Below are positions 11,899-23,969 of a DNA stretch of 64,000 nucleotides, piece after piece. How positions within the stretch are numbered: the first letter of the stretch is position 1; each line of letters opens with the position of its first letter. The stretch is taken from contig CP136895.1 in NCBI GenBank assembly GCA_034359265.1, forward strand, positions 44,658,001 to 44,722,000, in the 5' to 3' direction. Source of the stretch: Canna indica. Lineage: Eukaryota > Streptophyta > Magnoliopsida > Zingiberales > Cannaceae. A model generated the notes under the pieces. That model was not told the DNA's origin. It saw nothing but the letters and a program-made list of their open reading frames with translations, and did not search any database. Both the position numbers and the translations under genes were made by a program.

Positions 11899-13444
11899 TG
11901 TTTTAGGGTTTTGTTTTAGCTTACTGTTCTATCCAGAACTGATGTGTCTAACCTGAATCTAGTCTCCAAAGTATGTCCTATATTTCTAAACTATGATTTC
12001 TGGTCGAAATGATAGGTTACACGATTACACAGTGTGTCCTATGTGATAGGTCCTATTCACAGAAATACACACACCACAACAAATAATCCAAAATCAGCAT
12101 AGATTCATCATCTCAGCATATAATTCCAGCAACATACAATTTTCAGCATACTATGAAATATATTAAATCCGAAAATTATCAGAAATTAACTCCTAAACTA
12201 TCATTAGGACAGAATACTAATATCAAGATTTATTTCATAGAATTCATGTTTTTTAATCAAGATTAAAAAGAATCTACTATGTTTTAATCAAGAAACAATA
12301 TCAATATTAAAAATCCCCCTTCTCAAGAATCCCTGTGGCATAAATTACAAGATCTTGATCCTAATCATGATTTCTACCAAAAATCATAGATTTAATCCTA
12401 AGCATGCAATCCACATATCAAGAGCTCAAATTAGGTGCAAAGATCAAGATTTTCATGTTAAGAAAACAAGAAGGCTCATTCGGGCTTTTCATCGAACACC
12501 TTGAGGGAGACCTCGGTTTTCTCCTTAGCTGAGCACCCCTAGGTTTACCCTAGGGCTGCCGAGCCCCATAGGGGAGAGATTAGGGTCTCCTCAAGCACAA
12601 ACTCCAAAAAAACACAGTAAGAACTCGAAGAACAATTCAAGAACAAAACATAAACACCAGCCGCCAAGAACAACTTCAAGAATTCGAATAAAAACCCGAA
12701 GAAAGAGGGTAAATCACTCACCTAATTGAAAAGATGATTGGAGAAGAGAATCCAATTGACGGCTTCCGATTTCGGCTCTGAAATTCGGCGGCTCAACCCC
12801 AAGGAAGAAAGAAGCAGGCAACGGCTCATCCCAAGTCGTCGACTTCAAAGGGAAGGGAGAGGGCAAGAGAGGGAGGCTCGGCTCTGGACGGCAGCTCCCT
12901 CGGCTCGGTTCCACAAGGAAAAGAGGAGAAGGGGAAGGCTTGGCTATGGCGGCTCGGCTCTGGGTGACGGGAGCTCCAAGGGGAAAGAGAGGGGGCCGGC
13001 TGCTGGCTTGGCTAGCGGCTGGCGGCTGGCTCCCTTTCTCGAAGCTTTGGGTGGCTACAAAATAGGAGCCACAAGCTAAGGGGAGGGGATTTTATACTCC
13101 CTCCTCAACCCTAACCCATCTAAACCCTTTATCCAACCCGCATCCACCTTATGCCGAACCTGAACCCGCTAACTTAAATTAACTTAATTAAACTTATTCT
13201 AATCTCATAAGCAATTAAATAAGCACATCCACATAAACATAATTAACAATTAGGCACACACAACATCAAATTAAATAATTTTAACTACTCAAGTCAAAAT
13301 TCATAAATTTCATATCCTACTAACTTGAGCTAGCAAGCTCGCACCAGACCATGAGTTGACTCAGCTCGACCTCGAACTAGTCCGCTAGGCTCGCAAACAC
13401 AAACATAAGAGGAAAGAATAAAATTAAATATCTAGGATATTACA
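11899..13444 (-). repeat. 3' LTR of gypsy element
   Basis: On the plus strand it runs from TGTTTTAGGG to GGATATTACA. It matches 17380-18831 along its length, for example TTCTGGTCGAAAT near 12000 and 17480, and the GC-rich purine block at 12740-13080 against 18200-18480. ORFs read through the GC-rich block are compositional and not genes. Confidence 0.9.
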
Positions 13445-13499
13445 ATCCTCCCTCTTTAAAGAAAATTCGTCCTCAAATTTCAGAAAAGAAAAATAAGGA

Positions 13500-13807
13500 C
13501 TCACAACATCATCAAACAATGAAGGATAAAGCTCTCTCATATCCTGCTCCACCTCCCAGGTGGCCTCCTAGCCGGAATGGTGCTCCCATCGGACCTTAAC
13601 CAAGGGGATTTCCTTAGACCTCAACTTCCGAATCTGCCAGTCTAGCACCTCAACTGGCCGCTCCTCATAAGAGACTGATGAATCCACCTCCACTGTGGTA
13701 GGCTCGACCACATGGGACTCATCCTGAATGTACTTCTTCAGCATAGACACGTGGAACACCGAATGTACTTGGTCCATACTAGGAGGTAAGGCTAACTCAT
13801 AAGCCAC
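13500..13807 (-). pseudogene. Gypsy integrase tail with chromodomain-like end
   Basis: Reads LALPPSMDQVHSVFHVSMLKKYI, the conserved linker after integrase, then PVEVLDWQIRKLRSKEIPLVKVRWEHHSG. A stop follows where EEATWE would continue. The frame beyond it gives ATWEVEQDMRELYPSLF. This arrangement is the chromodomain-like C-terminus of plant chromoviruses, which is thought to steer integration toward heterochromatin. Confidence 0.8.
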
Positions 13808-13969
13808 AGCTCTCCTTCACTTGAGAATATGAAACGACCCAATGAACCTAGCGCTTAGCTTTCTATTCTTACCAAATCTCACCACTCTTTTTATATGGGA
13901 CACCTTGAGGAACACCATATCCCCCTCAGCGAACTCTACCTCCCTGGCCTTTTCATCAGCATACATCTT

Positions 13970-15151
13970 CTAGCGACTCTGAGCTGCTAACAGCCTCTCT
14001 ATGATTTGCTTTACTTTTTCCACAGCCTCCTTTACTAGATCAGGTTCCATCATAAGGGAATCCCCTGCCTCAAACCAACCTACAGGCGACCTGCATCTCC
14101 GCCCATACAACGCCTCAAATGGGGCCATCCCAATGTTGTTGTGGTAACTGTTATTGTAGGCAAACTCAATCAGAGGTAAGTGTCTCTCCCAACTGCCCTC
14201 CAGGTCTAGGACACATGCCCTCAGCATATCCTCCAGCGTCTGAATAGTCTGCTCTAACTGACCATTTGTCTGAGGGTGAAATGCGGTACTGAACCAAACC
14301 TGAGTACCCAATGCCTCATGAAAAGACTACCAAAATCAAGCTGTGAACTGAGTACCCCGATCTGAGATGATCATAACCGGAACTCCATGATAAGCGATAA
14401 TCCGATCCAAGAATAACCTCGCATACTGCTCAGCTGAAAAGGTCACCCTGATGGGTATAAAATGTGAAGTATTAGTTAGGCGATCCACCACTACCCAGAT
14501 AGAATCATTGCCCTTCCCAGACTTTGGCAATCCTATCACAAAATCCATAGTTATCTTCTCCCATTTACACTCTAGTACTTCTAGGTTCTGGAGCAACCCT
14601 GCCAACTTCAAATGCTCAGCCTTCACCTACTGACACACCAGACACTTAGACATAAACTTGGCCACTTCTCTTTTCATGCCTTTCCACCAATAATTTTGCC
14701 TTAAGTCGTGGTACATCTTCGTGGCTCCCGGATGAATAGCGTTAGTGGACCGATGAGCCATCTGTCGCACCTGCCTACGAACCTCGGCCATAAATGGCAC
14801 TACTATCCTATTCTTAAACCTCAGAACTCCCTCCAAGACAAAACTGAACCCATTATCTGCATCTCCCCTCCTGTTCAGAACCTTAGTGAATACACAAAAG
14901 GCATCTGCCTCCTGCGCTGCCCGCAGCATGTCAACCAATGTGGACTGCACTCTCATGTGAGTTACCAGCGCACAAGAATCTAATACTGATAAGACTGCCC
15001 CACCATCCAAACATAAGGTCAAATCTTGAGCCAACGACCTCCTCCTGACTGCGAAATGCGCCAGACTGCCCATGGACTTCTTGCTCAGAGCATTAGCTAC
15101 CACATTAGCCTTCCTTGGATGGTATATGATTGTGCAGTCATAGTCCTTCAA
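13970..15151 (-). pseudogene. Gypsy integrase, broken
   Basis: On the minus strand: the RNase H tail (KDYDCTIIYHPRKANVVANALS), the HHCC zinc-binding part (CHD-type spacing ending CLVCQ), then the catalytic core with [23 protein letters not shown] and the FHPQTNGQLEQTIQTLEDML motif, continuing to EALYGRRCRSPVGWFEAG. At least two stops or frameshifts break the core into pieces at 14627/14626 and 14336/14311. Confidence 0.85.
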
Positions 15152-16329
15152 AAGCTCAAGCCATCTTCTCTATCTCAGGTTCAACTCCTTCCGGGTGAGC
15201 AAATACTAGAGGCTCTTATGATCAGTGTATATCTAACAAGCCTCACCATAAAGTTAGTGATGCCACAGCTTCTATGCGAACACCACCGCTGCCAGCTCAA
15301 GATCATGGGTTGGGTAATTCTTCTCGTGAACCTTCAACTGGCTAGAAGCATAAGCTATCACCCTGCCATTCTGCATCAGCACACAACCCAAGCCGACCCG
15401 GGAGGCATCACAATAAACCACAAATCCTCCCGAGCCCGAGGGTACCGCTAGAACTAGTGCCGACGTCAAACGGTCATTGAGCTTCAGAAAGCTCTCCTCG
15501 CACTTACCATCCCACTCAAACTTGACCTTCTTCTGAGTCAGGTGGGCAATGGCGCTACAATCCTAGAGAAGTTCTCCACAACCTTTCTGTAATAACCTGC
15601 CAAACCCAGGAAACTGCGGATCTTAGTGACATTAGTCGGCCTCTTCCAATTCTGAATTGCTTCTATCTTTGCGGGATCCACTTTTATTCCTTCTTTCGAC
15701 ACCACATGGCTAAGAGACCCCACACTCTCCAGCCAGAACTCACACTTGGAGAATTTGGCATATAATCTGTGCTCCTTGAGAGTTTCCACTACTACCCTCA
15801 AGTGCTCAATATGCTCCTCCCTGTTCTTGGAATAAATCAAAATATCATCAATGAACACAATCACAAACTTATCCAGGTATTCCTTGAACACTCGGTTCAT
15901 TAGGTCCATAAATGCTGTAGGTCCATTAGTCAGCCCGAAGGACATCACTAGGAACTCAAAGTGCCCATACCTCGACCTGAAAGCAATCTTAGGGACATCA
16001 TTATCCCGAATCCTCAACTGATGATACCCCGACAGCAGGTCAATCTTAGAAAATCACTGAACTCCGTGAAGTTGATCAAAGAAGTCATCAATCGTCGGCA
16101 ACGAGTACCAATTCTTTACTATTATCTTTTTAAGCTATCGGTAACCAATGCACATCTGTATGAACCCATCATTCTTCTTTACAAAGAGCACTGAAGCACC
16201 CCAAGGCGAAATACTGGGGCGAATGAAACCAAAGTCAAGCAGCTCCTGCAATTGGGACTTCAACGCCCTCAACTCAGCTGGTGCCATCCGATACGATGGA
16301 ATGGAGATCGGTTTTACCCTAGGCTGCAA
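15150..16329 (-). pseudogene. Gypsy reverse transcriptase and RNase H, broken
   Basis: Reverse transcriptase from [19 protein letters not shown] (16329 end) through [18 protein letters not shown] and the catalytic [11 protein letters not shown], to the thumb/connection part ([16 protein letters not shown]). RNase H follows with [17 protein letters not shown] and ELAAVVFA. Frame breaks occur at about 16135, 15538 and 15272. The catalytic YxDD-type residues are present, but the polyprotein is not continuous. Confidence 0.85.
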
Positions 16330-16529
16330 ATCAATGTAGAACTATATCTCCCTCTCTGGAGGCAACCCTGACAACTCCTCCGAAAACACATCAGAGAATC
16401 CGCACACCACGGGCGTCTCCCCAATGTCCCTAGCCGCACCTCTTCCTTCCTCTGCCATAGACACAAAGGCCAAGAAGGACTGGCAATCGCCCAGAAGTAG
16501 CTTCCGAGCCCTAAGAGTTGAAATCACCA

Positions 16530-17371
16530 TCAAAGGCTCTCCCCTTCCCTCACCCTGGAAGGTAAACTGTGCAATCTGGGCTTACTGAAGGTCACAGTCT
16601 TATCCCTGCAATCCACTGACGCGAAATGGTCCACCAACCTGTCCATGCCCAAGATCACATTAAGCTCCAACATCGACAGGAGTGTCAAGTCGACTATCAA
16701 CACATGCCCATAAATGACAACCTCACAGTCCTGAAAGACTGTCTCTGCCATCACAGAAATGCTCGTACGCATAGACACCACAAGAGGTAACTCAAGCACA
16801 GAAATTACCCCTGACAACTTAGCAGCAAACAAAGCATATACAAAAGAGTGCGTAGCATCCGGATCAAATAAGACATATGCAATGCCAGACCCAACAACAA
16901 TATTACCTAACACCACTGCACTGGACGCCTCAGCACCCTCTTGGTTCATAGAAAACACTCATGCAGCGGGCCTCTCTAAACCACCAGCTCGCTGGCCTCC
17001 TCCCTGAGTCTGACCCCTCTGAGCCACGGAACCCACTGACATCGATGTCTTTCCTCTGGTCTGATCAGGCCGCCAACTGCCCTTACTAGGACAATCCTTT
17101 TTGTAATGCCCAGTCTGCCCATAGCTGAAACATGCCTCCGAACGTCCCTAGCAAGCCCCCCAGTGCCTCCTGTGACATCGATTACACTGCTGCAGCCCAA
17201 ATCTTCGCTGCGAACCTCCAAATAACGCCCCTGGTCCTGAACCCATGTGGCCTCTGGAACTGTTATGACCTCCGCCCTACAGTAGATCTGCTGACCTGAA
17301 GCTCCCCTCTGAGTGAGCTGGCCGACCCCTTGAAGGCTGGGGCCGAAACTTTTTCGTCTGGGGACCATCAT
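16530..17371 (-). pseudogene. Gypsy gag C-terminus and protease
   Basis: The minus-strand start, directly after the 5' LTR, gives the Gln/Gly/Arg-rich linker and a degenerate CCHC knuckle at about 17130-17080. The retropepsin domain follows with AYVLFDPDATHSFV and LNVILGMDRLVDHF. The usual active-site DxGATHS reads DPDATHS, so the Gly is lost. The gag matrix/capsid half normally found upstream is absent. Confidence 0.8.
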
Positions 17372-17379
17372 TAGAGTTT

Positions 17380-18831
17380 TCTTTTAGGGTTTTGTTTTAG
17401 CTTACTATACTGCCCGAAACCAATGTATCTAATCCGAATCTGGTCTACAGAGTGTGTCCTATCTTTCCAAACTATATTTTCTGGTCGAAATTATAGGTTA
17501 CATGATTATGTTTAGATAAATACACATATCACAACAAGCAATTTAAAAACATCACAGATTCATCATTTCAGCATGCAATTTCAGCAACATCAAATTTCAG
17601 CATAGCCTAAAATTAAATCCGAAATTTCCGAAAATCAAGCCCTTAATTATCATTTAAACCGAATATAAATCTTGAGATAAGTTTCTCAATTCCCATGCTT
17701 AACAACAAGGCTAACATAGCATCAACAAATACTATAAACAAGAATCAAGCACAACGATCAATAAAACTTTCTTCAAGAACCTTCTTGGCATCAATACCAA
17801 GATCCATATTTTTTTTAAAACATGATTTTTTAAAAAATCACAGATTACATCCAAGGCATGCTTGATCATATAAGAATTTATTTAAATAAACAAAACAATA
17901 TATAAACTACAAAATAACCAAGATCTCCCACTTGAGCATTTTATCAAACACCTTGAGGGCACCCCTTGGCCGAGCACTCCTAGGATCATCCTAGGGTTGC
18001 CGAGCCCCATAGGGGAGGGTTTAGGGCCTCCTCAAGCATGTCACATAAAAAGAACGGCAAGAATCTGAGAGATCATCGAAAACACATCAAGAACATCAAG
18101 CCTCCTAGAACGGCTTCAAGATACTCGAAGAAATCCCGAAGAATGATGGTAAAACCACTCACCTTGATCTAGGAAGAAAGAGTACGATAAACTCAAAATT
18201 GGCGGCCTCCGAATCCGGCCTCAAAGGGGATGACTCGACTCAAGAAGGGGCGGCAGCTCCTCTTCAAGGAAGGCGGTGGCGGCTACACCCAAGCCGTCGG
18301 CTTGGCTCCAAGGAGAGGGGAAGAGAGAGAAAGGAAGAGAGGGGAGGGAGAGAGGCTTGGCGGCTGGCTTGGGGGCGGCAGCTCCAAGGAAGAGGAAGAG
18401 GGGAGAGGGGCGGCTTGGCTTGGCTAGGCGGTTCCTCTCTCTACGCAGCTTGTGCGGCTCCAATAGGGAGCCACAAGCCTTAGGGGGGAGATTTTATAAT
18501 CCCTTCCCCTCCTCTTCAACCCTAATCTTCTTTAACCCACTAACCCAATTAAGCTTAATTAATCCTATTCTAATCCCATGATAAATCATAAGGCACGACA
18601 TAAGCACATCCACGTAAACTAAACAATTATGCATACACAACATGAAATTAAATAAATTTAACTACTCAAGCAAAATTCTCATATCTCATATTCTTACTTA
18701 CCCGAGCTCGCAAGCTCGCTCCGAACCATGAGTCGACTCGGCCCGGCCTCGGACTAGTCTGCTAGGCTGGCAACCACAAACCATAAGAGGAAAATATAAT
18801 TAAAATATCTAAGATATTACAAGTTTACTAG
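17380..18831 (-). repeat. 5' LTR of gypsy element
   Basis: The partner of 11899-13444. The inner terminus has lost its TG/CA (reads TCTTTTAGGG on the plus strand), while the outer end AGATATTACA is kept. It is about 90 bases shorter than its partner and visibly diverged, so the insertion is not recent. Confidence 0.88.
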
Positions 18832-19645
18832 GATTAGTTGTGTTGTCCTTAGGAGAAGGGGTGTTGGAGGTACTCTCGGGTGTGAGAGTAACCCTCGGGT
18901 GTGAGGGTCGGTGCCCTAGCTTATAAATTCTTTGATAGAATACACTTAATCTAGTAAACTACAGCTTGAAATCCTAAGCGAGGTGCTTAGGTAGTGGACT
19001 AGGCATTGAGGCCAAACCACTATAAATTCATTGTGTTAGCATTGCCTTCATGTGTACGTGTTTGATTACTTGTTAATTATCTTGCTTTCGCTTGTTATTA
19101 GTTATGCTTAGCATATATAAAGATTATAAGAAATCAATAAAACCATATTTAGGTTAAGTTTTTAGCAAACACATTATTCACCTCCCCTCTAGTGTAGGCC
19201 ACTCGACTTACATTTGGTATCAGAGCGGATCGTAATGTGAGATTTCATCATCTCTTCTATAATTTTTTTCGATCCATGAATAGCGCTAGAGTTGGTAGTT
19301 ACTACACCTCTGAGGTTTCATATGATAAACTTTGGTCTTTGAAAATCTAGGATGTAGACCTATTTTAAGACCTAAAGTTGGAGGTTTCATAGGATAAACT
19401 TTTGTCTTGAAATCTAGGATGTAGACCTATTTTAAGACCTAAAGTTTAGGGGTTTATGAAATGTTGAAAATCCAATATATCAAACCTAAGGTAGAAAATA
19501 TACTTGCATGGACCCAAGAACAAAATGATATATTTCACTTAAATGTTAAAGCCATGAATTTATATTGTTCTTTGGAAAATAATATATTCGAAAAGGTCTT
19601 GCAGTGCACATCGGCTTTTGATGTTTGGGCCACTTTGAATGTTAT
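18832..19645 (+). mobile_element. Gag-only copia-type element, copy C (truncated)
   Basis: The 3' part of the LTR (18832-19212, ending CTTACA), primer binding site TGGTATCAGAGC at 19215-19226, and a gag start homologous to copies A and B. It contains a short local duplication: TATGATAAACTTTGGTCTTTG and the following lines are repeated at about 19320-19380 and 19385-19445. The gag core is readable to FDVWATLNV at about 19640, then unrelated sequence follows. The 5' part of the LTR was lost where the gypsy LTR now ends. It is too broken to tell whether this copy had pol. Confidence 0.75.
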
Positions 19646-19884
19646 ACTGCCCTATATGCGGCTCGCGTTGCCACCGCTACCCCTCATAGAAGCTAGGACG
19701 TGCCTCGCACCTGCAGACGGAACACTCCCCCGCAGTCTCACGCGCTCGCCACTACCCTGTATGTGGAAGCTCCAATGAAATTTGTTGCATTTGTTATTGC
19801 GGAAGCCTCAAGTTCTCCAGCCCGATGTTGACGCCACCGGAGCCGTTGCCCAGCTTGTGTTCGATGGCATCAACTAGTTGCATG
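19646..19884. other. Unassigned GC-richer segment
   Basis: Follows the break in gag copy C. The composition is coding-like and GC-richer than its neighbours, but no family is recognised. It could be part of a larger transposon whose terminus-like sequence starts at 19885. Confidence 0.3.
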
Positions 19885-20290
19885 CACTACTAGAATTGTT
19901 GTTGTCACTGACAACTCAGGCCGTGGCTGAACCGTCGGTGACGACTATCACGGACGGTGCGGTCCGTGGCAAAATATCGTCACTGATGTGCGTGTCTCAA
20001 ATAAGGTATGACGGCCGTCCTCAGCCGTCACAAGTAATCATCAGCGACAGCCGCTCGAGTTGTCAATGATTTAAACACATTAGTGACTGCTCTAGGCGAT
20101 TATCGCTGATTTAAGCACATCAGCCACGATTGGGAGCCGTCGGTGATATTATTAGCAACCATGATATTTAGTGCTACCCAGGCCATCATCCATTTATGAT
20201 ACACTTTCTGCCATGGCGTAGTGACAGTCAGCCGTGGATAAGGCATGGCTGAAGTTATATCATGTAATTGAAAAAATTAAAATTTTGAAA
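19885..20290. mobile_element. CACTA-type terminus with subterminal repeats, truncated
   Basis: Begins CACTACTAGAATTGTTG, typical of plant CACTA (En/Spm) termini, and continues with repeated short motifs such as GCCGTGGCTGA, CCGTCGGTGA and GTCACTGA in both orientations up to about 20260. A TAGTG occurs at 20219-20223, but the flanking triplets (ATG and ACA) do not match and similar repeats continue past it. The true other end is therefore not identified and the element is probably truncated. Confidence 0.55.
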
Positions 20291-20484
20291 ATTCATGTAT
20301 ATAATGATATTTATACATTACAATCTATTTACAATCATAGATTACAACCACGAAACATTATACAGATACATTTTCAACCAACCATACAAATTTTACTTAA
20401 ATATCATCAATTTATGCCTCAAATCGAAGACAAAAAAGTATCAAAATATCATATATACAACTTTGTACATATAGGTGTACAGGC

Positions 20485-20725
20485 GTGGTCTTAATAAACG
20501 CGCCTGTACGCACTCGGTCTTATAAACACGCGGGAGCGTGTGGTCTTATTACGCCCGCAAGCGTGTTCCTATTACGGGCGCAGGCGTGTTCTTATTCCGC
20601 GCCTGCGCAGGTAGCGTGCGCTCTTGAGCGCGGACTCGTTCTTTATCCGCGCATGCGTACGCGTGTACTAATACACGCACATCTACTATAACCGCGCGCG
20701 CGTGTAAGGCGCGCCCGGGGAGGGA
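20485..20725 (+). repeat. GC-rich degenerate repeat array
   Basis: About eight loose units of 25-30 bases that alternate CGCGC..GCGTGT-type blocks with CTTATTA-type spacers. It stands out sharply from AT-rich flanks. CpG content is high. It could be the U3 array of an unrecognised LTR by analogy with 53040-53450, but no LTR ends support this. Confidence 0.6.
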
Positions 20726-22193
20726 CAGGGGGATCAGACACCATGGTAGAACTAGGTAATTTCACAATTATAGGAGAATCATAGTCTAGTTGTGCATATG
20801 TAGCAAAATTTATGAGGTAGCATATATTCTTGAAATTTTCCTTTATCAAATTAGTGACACTAGTTGAAATTTACCATGCTAGATCAAATATTATCATGCT
20901 GGAATTTATTGATTAAATGCATAATTTAATTACTTTAATGTTGCAATCATGCAAATTTTTATGCTATTAGTTGTAGAATAAATTTCTTATAATTTATATG
21001 TTGTGATATATTTGTATTCAGACATATCGATGCTTATAACATGTATCTTAAGCAATGTGGTGAATGACGCTAGATGATTATAAGGAAACTATAGGGTGTT
21101 TAGTTGTCGAGAAAACTTGGATGTGGACAAGCTGGGTTTCACACCTAGGGAACAATTAGCGGGCACTAGTGTGCGGCTGACGGGGCCCAGAATGAGAAGA
21201 CCGAATACGGGTGGATGCTCGAGGTTTAAATAAGAAAACTATAGAACACTCTGCTTGTGTATTGTGATTGAGATGGTCGGGCTGAGGAGCATTGATCGTC
21301 GGAACGGCTAATATTCGACTCAGCGGATGATTAGGGTATTGAGATTGCACCAGCGGGCACGCTGGGTGTTAGACCCGAGTGGCGGAGGGTCTTGAGATTT
21401 CGTTAGTGGGCCACGCTGACGGTAGATCCGAGTTGGATGGGACTAGCTATCCCTAACCCGGTGAGGTTCTAAAACTAGTTAACCATCCTAGTTGACGGAC
21501 CCGGTGACTATTGTTGACATTACTTGCATGGTTGTGTGGGCCTGTGTGGTCGAGTGTTGTATTGTGGTGGAGGCCGAGCAGGGTAAGGCCATAGTGGCCG
21601 AGTGACACTTGTTTTGAAATAGCCAAAATGGCCGGATTACTTACTCACATAGATTGGCCAGCTGGCCGGTTACCATGATATGACTAGCATAGATTACTTA
21701 TATATATGTCTTAATGTTATGTATGTTATCATATCGGGGATTTGAGTGTAGGTTCGGAAGGATCACTCATTGAGTTCCTCGTGAACTTATGGTTTATTGT
21801 TTTTATTTTCTAGAGCCTGACCTATGAGGTGTGGCTTGATGGCGTGGTGCGGCTGGAGGGCAGATGTCATCGTGGATCTCGTAGCAAACGATCATGTAGT
21901 CGTAGTCGTGTTGATTAGGGTTGATATGCATGCACTGTGTGGTCTTTTGTAAAACATTTAACTATTTTAAAACTTTGGGATATTTCTTTGAAAACTTGAG
22001 TTATTTTCTTTGCACTTGGAACTATTGAAAATTGTTTCTACTTTTAATAAAGTTTGGTGTTGCCATTTTTATTCGTGATTCCCCTGTTGGTTCGGTGTTA
22101 TTTCTTTGTGTTATTTGTTAGTGCATGTGGTAGGCTTTGGGGTACCGACACATACCTTGGCCGGTCCGCGGCCATGAGTTGGGGTGTGACATC
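20726..22193 (+). repeat. Possible gypsy LTR remnant
   Basis: Non-coding stretch with no ORF that ends GGGGTGTGACA, the usual 3' end of plant gypsy LTRs. An AATAAAG signal lies about 140 bases before. The left end and a target duplication were not found, so this is a weak call. It adjoins the protease part of the TAT-like element on its right. Confidence 0.35.
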
Positions 22194-22199
22194 AGCGTT

Positions 22200-22510
22200 G
22201 GTCGCCCCAGGATCATACGATAATGGCTGGGGCGCTTGACAACCAAGTATTATATGTCCATCGACTTTGTCTTCTGCGAGGAGCCGAATGTCATTGTTAG
22301 CTAGAGGTAGCCTTGGACGCTAACTCGTTCTCCCGCGCAAGAAGCTGACGAGGTCTCCATGGTAAGGGTGAAGTGAAGTTTCATCGATGTCCATCTTCTT
22401 GAACGTTGAGTAGAACAAGATGTTGACTGAGCTTCCATGATCTACCAAGACTTTCATAATAAGAAAATCGCCATCAATTATGGAAATGACGATAGGATCA
22501 TGTAAATTTT
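22200..22510 (-). pseudogene. TAT-like gypsy protease fragment
   Basis: On the minus strand: VLVDHGSSVNILFYS, with DHGSS in place of the usual DxGSS active-site motif, then a stretch ending in the LAEDKVDGHIILGC region. The Asp is kept. The frame has a stop after SFLRGRTS. Confidence 0.65.
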
Positions 22511-22762
22511 TGTCAATACCTTGAAAATCATATTCATAGATGATATTATCGGGGTTCGAATGTGCGGCTTCTACAAGTGGGTTGTCTCATCGACTGCCAT
22601 GATGGCTCGGAGAAACTTCTTTCGAGCTGAGCTCGTCTCGCCTCCTCCAGTGGATCCTCCCACTATGTGGTCGATGACCTCGTGTGTTTGTTAATCGGCT
22701 CTGTGACCATCATAGTTGCCTACTACACTTCTTGGTGGTGGCGTTCTGCTCAAACTTCGGTG

Positions 22763-23730
22763 CTAGGAGTCGTGATCTTGACCGTCCCTGCTACGACTTC
22801 GCCTATGGGTGATGTAGCGATAGAGGCAACCTTCTCTAATTAGGTGCTTGATTTGATCTCCGAGCACCATGCACTCTTCGATTGTGTGCCTGTAGGTGCG
22901 ATGAAACTCACACTTCTTACTCTTGTCAACATTAGGCGAGGACTTCGACCTCCCTGTGTTGTTGTGTAGCTTGAGCACAGGTGGCAAATCTCCTGAAGGA
23001 TAGTCTCCCTCCTGGTGTTTAGTGAGGTGTATTCGTCGAACCTACAGGTTAGGTCGGGAAAGGCGACCTTCCTTTCCCACCACGGTCCTGCTTGCAGCGA
23101 TCTCAGTCTTCGCCCCTTTTGTGAGGCTTTTTGGACATCCTGTCCTCGGCATCATCTTTGGTAGTCTACTTGTCGATCTTTATGGCTTCTTAGACTTTTT
23201 CCATCCCCATGTGACATACGACCTTGTCGGGCTTCTTGGACATCTTGTCCTCGATATCATCTTTGGTAGTCTGCGTGTCGACCTTTTTGGCCTCTCAGAG
23301 TTCTTTCATCTCCATGTGACATACGATCTTTTCTCGAAACTCAATCATACTTCTCAATTTAGCCTAGGCGATCTAGTCAGCAAACTGTCCGGGCTTCAAT
23401 CCATGCTTGACGGAAAATAGATTTGCATTGAACCTTTAGGTAGTCTCTGTTGTGTGGGTCGAGGTTCGAAAAATCCATGGCCACTGCATGGAATCTCTTC
23501 AAGTAGTCTCTCAGCGACTCATGTTGTCCCTTCTTAATGTAATGAAGGGAGTCCTTGGTCTTAGAATAGATCCGCGATGAAGAGAACTAATTAGTGAAGG
23601 CATGGAAAAACTCCTGGAAGGTGTGTATAGACCCTGGAGAGAGGGTAGAAAACCAAAGTAGCACGACCTTCTGCGCAGAGGATGGGGTCGATTGCGCCCA
23701 TTAAGGAGCATCATCGACTTGACATACATG
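22763..23730 (-). pseudogene. TAT-like gypsy gag, broken, with internal duplication
   Basis: The C-terminal part (22763-22987) carries the conserved KCEFHRTYRHTIEEC block. Upstream, the gag core is spread over several frames (SRSLRDYLKRFH, about 23480). A segment of about 105 bases is tandemly repeated at about 23120-23335. Each unit encodes a version of RSYVTWxWKxS and RLPKMxxRTxCP. Confidence 0.6.
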
Positions 23731-23734
23731 TACG

Positions 23735-23955
23735 ATATATTTGCTTTATGGGATAAAAGATAATAGGATAAGAAATGAATTTCAATTCTTTATTTCTTTG
23801 GTGTTTGGATTAAAAGAAATTTGAATTTGAATAATAAAAAATTGGTTTACATCCAATGTACACGGGGCAAAGAAATCTTATTCTATTTTTTATTATTTAT
23901 TATCTTATCATATTTTATCATAATCTTATTTAGTAAAGCAAACATGTATAGTTTA
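23735..23955. mobile_element. MITE-like insertion in gypsy gag
   Basis: AT-rich block of about 220 bases with imperfect inverted ends. The left end TATTTGCTTTATGGGATAAAA pairs with the complement of the right end TTTAGTAAAGCAAACA. ACATGTA occurs just outside both ends and could be a target duplication. There is no ORF. Superfamily is uncertain. Confidence 0.55.
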
Positions 23956-23969
23956 TGTTCTTGCTTGAA

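Larger units (their letters stand above)
11899..18831 (-). mobile_element. Ty3/gypsy chromovirus-like element (Tekay/Del type), 5' deleted
   Basis: Element on the minus strand bounded by two related LTRs (17380-18831 as 5' LTR, 11899-13444 as 3' LTR). Between them, on the minus strand, are the gag end, protease, reverse transcriptase, RNase H, integrase and a chromodomain-like end. A polypurine tract (AAAGAGGGAGGAT) lies next to the 3' LTR. The primer binding site and the N-terminal half of gag are missing, because gag coding begins directly after the 5' LTR. No target duplication is seen: left flank AAGGT in copia gag, right flank AGTTT in a copia-type LTR. The element, or the locus, has therefore been rearranged after insertion. 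Confidence 0.9.

Noticed and set aside
12738..13079. GC-rich ORFs (also 18199-18581)
   Set aside because: They occur in both LTRs of the gypsy element at the same place and are compositional.
19885..20223. A complete small CACTA element with ends at 19885 and 20223
   Set aside because: The flanking triplets ATG and ACA do not match, and subterminal-type repeats continue beyond 20223.
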